Shown here one piece after another: positions 62,737 to 64,000 of a stretch of 64,000 nucleotides of DNA. The stretch is from Knoellia sp. S7-12. Lineage in GTDB: Bacteria > Actinomycetota > Actinomycetes > Actinomycetales > Dermatophilaceae. The stretch lies in contig NZ_CP155449.1 of assembly GCF_040518285.1 (NCBI RefSeq), positions 1,674,001 through 1,738,000 on the forward strand, written 5' to 3'. Positions within the stretch are counted from its first letter, which is position 1. Every line of letters begins with the position of its first letter. The notes beneath the pieces are model-generated. The model made no database searches. It was not told the DNA's origin and saw only the letters and a list, made by a program, of their open reading frames with translations. The translations under genes and the position numbers were made by a program.

Positions 62737-63480
62737 ATGACGCTCGCGCTCTATCTCGTGACTCCGGGCGCTCTCGATGCGACCCGGGCTGGTGACGTCG
62801 TCGTCCTCGACGGACCCGAGGGTCGGCACGCGGCGACGGTCAAGCGGACCCAGCGGGGCGAGCACTTGCGCCTGTCCGACGGTGCCGGTCGGGTCGTCAC
62901 CGGAGAGGTCGAGTCGGTCGAGCGTGACCGGCTCACCCTGCGTGCAGAGTCGGTCGATCACGTGCCAGAGCCGAGCCCACGGTTCGTCCTCGTCCAGGCG
63001 CTCGCCAAGGGCGACCGGGACGATCAGGCCATCGAGGCCGCGACCGAGCTCGGTGTCGACGAGGTCGTCCCGTGGCAGGCCAGCCGGAGCATCGTCCAGT
63101 GGCGCGGTGACCGCGGGGCCAAGGCGTGGGCCAAGTGGGATGCCGTGCTGGTGGCCGCGACCAAGCAGTCGCGTCGTCCGCGTCGTCCCGTCCTCGCACC
63201 CGCCGCGACCACGGCGGCGCTCGCGGACCGCATTGCAAAGGGAGCAACGGCATACGTCCTCCATGAGGATGCCGACGACCCCCTGGCCGCACTCACCCTG
63301 CCGAGCGAGGGCGACGTCCTCGTCGTGGTCGGTCCCGAGGGTGGCATTGCGCCCGAGGAGTTGGACGCCCTGCGCACCGCTGGTGCATCGATCGTCCGGC
63401 TCGGCAACACGGTGCTCCGCTCGTCCAGCGCCGGACCCGCGGCCCTCGCGGTCCTCAGCGCCGCAACCCGCTGGCGCTGA
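62737..63480 (+). CDS. rsmE: 16S rRNA (uracil(1498)-N(3))-methyltransferase
   Basis: This SPOUT methyltransferase modifies U1498 of 16S rRNA. The 247-residue protein has HAATVKRTQRGEHLRLSDG in the N-terminal PUA-like part, and the knot motifs LVQALAKGDRDDQAIEAATELGVDEV (about 84-109), VVVGPEGGIAPEE (about 191-203) and LGNTVLRSSSAGPAAL. The ATG at 62737 avoids an opening inside the hairpin. Its stop directly abuts that of the convergent partial gene. Confidence 0.94.
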   Translation: MTLALYLVTPGALDATRAGDVVVLDGPEGRHAATVKRTQRGEHLRLSDGAGRVVTGEVESVERDRLTLRAESVDHVPEPSPRFVLVQALAKGDRDDQAIEAATELGVDEVVPWQASRSIVQWRGDRGAKAWAKWDAVLVAATKQSRRPRRPVLAPAATTAALADRIAKGATAYVLHEDADDPLAALTLPSEGDVLVVVGPEGGIAPEELDALRTAGASIVRLGNTVLRSSSAGPAALAVLSAATRWR

Positions 63481-64000
63481 TCAGCTGACCGTGAAGGTCA
63501 CGAGCCGCTCGGCGATGACCTTTGCCCCATCCTCGGCTGAGGACGTGAACGCCCTGAACGTGTAGGTCCCCGGTTCGAGCCGGCCGAGGTCGACGGCGAA
63601 CGTGCCGCGCGAAGGTGCGCCGATAGATGCCGTGACGAAGCCGTCACGCAGCGTCGTCGACCCACTGCGGAGCTCCCACTCAACGTTTGCCTCGAAGGCA
63701 ACGGCCTGACCACGCACCAGCACTGGTTCCGCTGCACGGACCGTCACGCCGGGGGATGGGGTGTCGACCCAGAGGTCGCACAACGTCTCGGGCGGAGTGC
63801 TGGCCCGCGTGAAGGGCGTCGCCGGGTCAAGCTGGCCCAGGATCTGGCCACCGCCCGGGGTGCTCAGGGTCACCGGCAGGTCGCCCCGCCCGACGGCCCC
63901 CTGTGCAGTCCACACCAGGGCCGCGACCGCGAGACGGGCACTGTCGGCATCGGACGCCGAGTCCCCAGGACCGGAGAGCCGCAGCGTGATCCGCTCGCGA
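63481..64000 (-). CDS. GerMN/Gmad2-domain protein, 3' part (5' end outside window)
   Basis: The reading frame stays open to the right edge, so at least 172 C-terminal residues are present and the N-terminus is missing. The visible N-terminal part (LRLSGPGDSASDADSARLA, then VAALVWTAQGAVGRGDLPV) resembles a GerMN domain. The C-terminal 100 residues (LWVDTPSPGVTVRAAEPVLV, then GTFAVDLGRLEPGTYTFRAF) resemble a Gmad2 immunoglobulin-like domain. Such pairs occur in spore-germination-related lipoproteins and in non-sporulating actinobacteria; function unknown. Confidence 0.65.
   Translation of the reverse strand, partial: RERITLRLSGPGDSASDADSARLAVAALVWTAQGAVGRGDLPVTLSTPGGGQILGQLDPATPFTRASTPPETLCDLWVDTPSPGVTVRAAEPVLVRGQAVAFEANVEWELRSGSTTLRDGFVTASIGAPSRGTFAVDLGRLEPGTYTFRAFTSSAEDGAKVIAERLVTFTVS

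Larger units (their letters stand above)
1378..63255. repeat. dispersed octamer GTATGCCG / CGGCATAC, about 43 copies
   Basis: Counted by eye: 24 copies read GTATGCCG on the plus strand (for example 4129, 12284, 19765, 22343, 31342, 36110, 45588, 50225 and 57504) and 19 read CGGCATAC (for example 1378, 3555, 50244 and 63248). All 43 copies of GTATGCC found are followed by G. Base composition alone predicts about 2 copies of the octamer on both strands. Copies lie in genes and spacers, on both strands nearly equally. Confidence 0.8.

Noticed and set aside
1..64000. Strand-biased KOPS-like role for GTATGCCG
   Set aside because: Copies are split 24 to 19 between strands in this window, whereas FtsK-orienting sequences are strongly skewed along one replichore. 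A whole-genome count could still change this.
1..64000. CRISPR arrays, tRNA or rRNA genes, insertion sequences and integron attC sites
   Set aside because: No direct-repeat/spacer pattern, no cloverleaf or rRNA sequence and no transposase frame were seen. The hairpins lack attC end motifs.

Overview
This 64 kb window is a contiguous stretch of high-GC bacterial chromosome (roughly 70% G+C, many GTG and some TTG starts). It looks actinobacterial. The gene order ftsK, rimO, pgsA/cinA, clgR, recA, recX, miaB, miaA, dapF, hflX and then dinG, holA, rpsT, lepA, hemW, hrcA, dnaJ, rsmE is the core order expected of that phylum. DUF3046, DUF3097, the DUF3516 helicase, a ClgR regulator and an Lhr/Nei2 pair also point there. 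I would place it in Micrococcales, possibly Intrasporangiaceae, but the family is inference. I see no rRNA, tRNA, insertion sequence, prophage, integron or CRISPR array.

Layout: 1-2656 is the end of a succinate dehydrogenase operon (sdhAB). 2840-11751 holds ftsK, a MauE/thioredoxin membrane protein, an ion-channel-like protein, a dipeptidase, rimO, a fused pgsA-cinA and clgR. 11763-15106 holds a GrpB protein and a three-gene unit: small secreted hydrophilic protein, histidine kinase, response regulator. 15114-22672 (minus strand) is a close-packed run of regulator, MFS exporter, helicase Lhr and glycosylase Nei2. 22770-29797 is centred on recA-recX, with a LexA-type box upstream, flanked by DUF3046, a nitronate monooxygenase, an RNase HI-DUF4440 fusion, an acetyltransferase, a homocysteine methyltransferase and a secreted pyroglutamyl-peptidase-like protein.

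29972-39214 is the miaB-def-miaA-dapF block with ggt, an RsmC-like methyltransferase, hflX and a double-GNAT protein. 39351-45522 holds the DUF3516 helicase divergent from a GH63-type glycosidase and a short-chain dehydrogenase. 45687-53922 holds dinG, a small membrane protein, holA, rpsT, a lone PemK-type toxin, a secreted protein, lepA and two small enzymes. 53938-64000 holds Nudix and phosphatase genes, an ornithine-cyclodeaminase homologue, hemW, an SDR, DUF4870 and DUF3097 proteins, the CIRCE-controlled hrcA-dnaJ, rsmE and the 3' part of a GerMN/Gmad2-type gene.

The two observations I consider most worth following are not genes. First, the octamer GTATGCCG occurs 43 times by eye on the two strands together, against about 2 expected from base composition. 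It lies inside genes and between them, sometimes forcing rare codons, and once forms the two arms of a perfect hairpin. Second, about a dozen long hairpins (arms 11-27 nt) sit between genes. Two that are 60 kb apart share a conserved loop core while their stems differ, and two others share about 26 nt of arm, so at least some belong to dispersed repeat families rather than being independent terminators.
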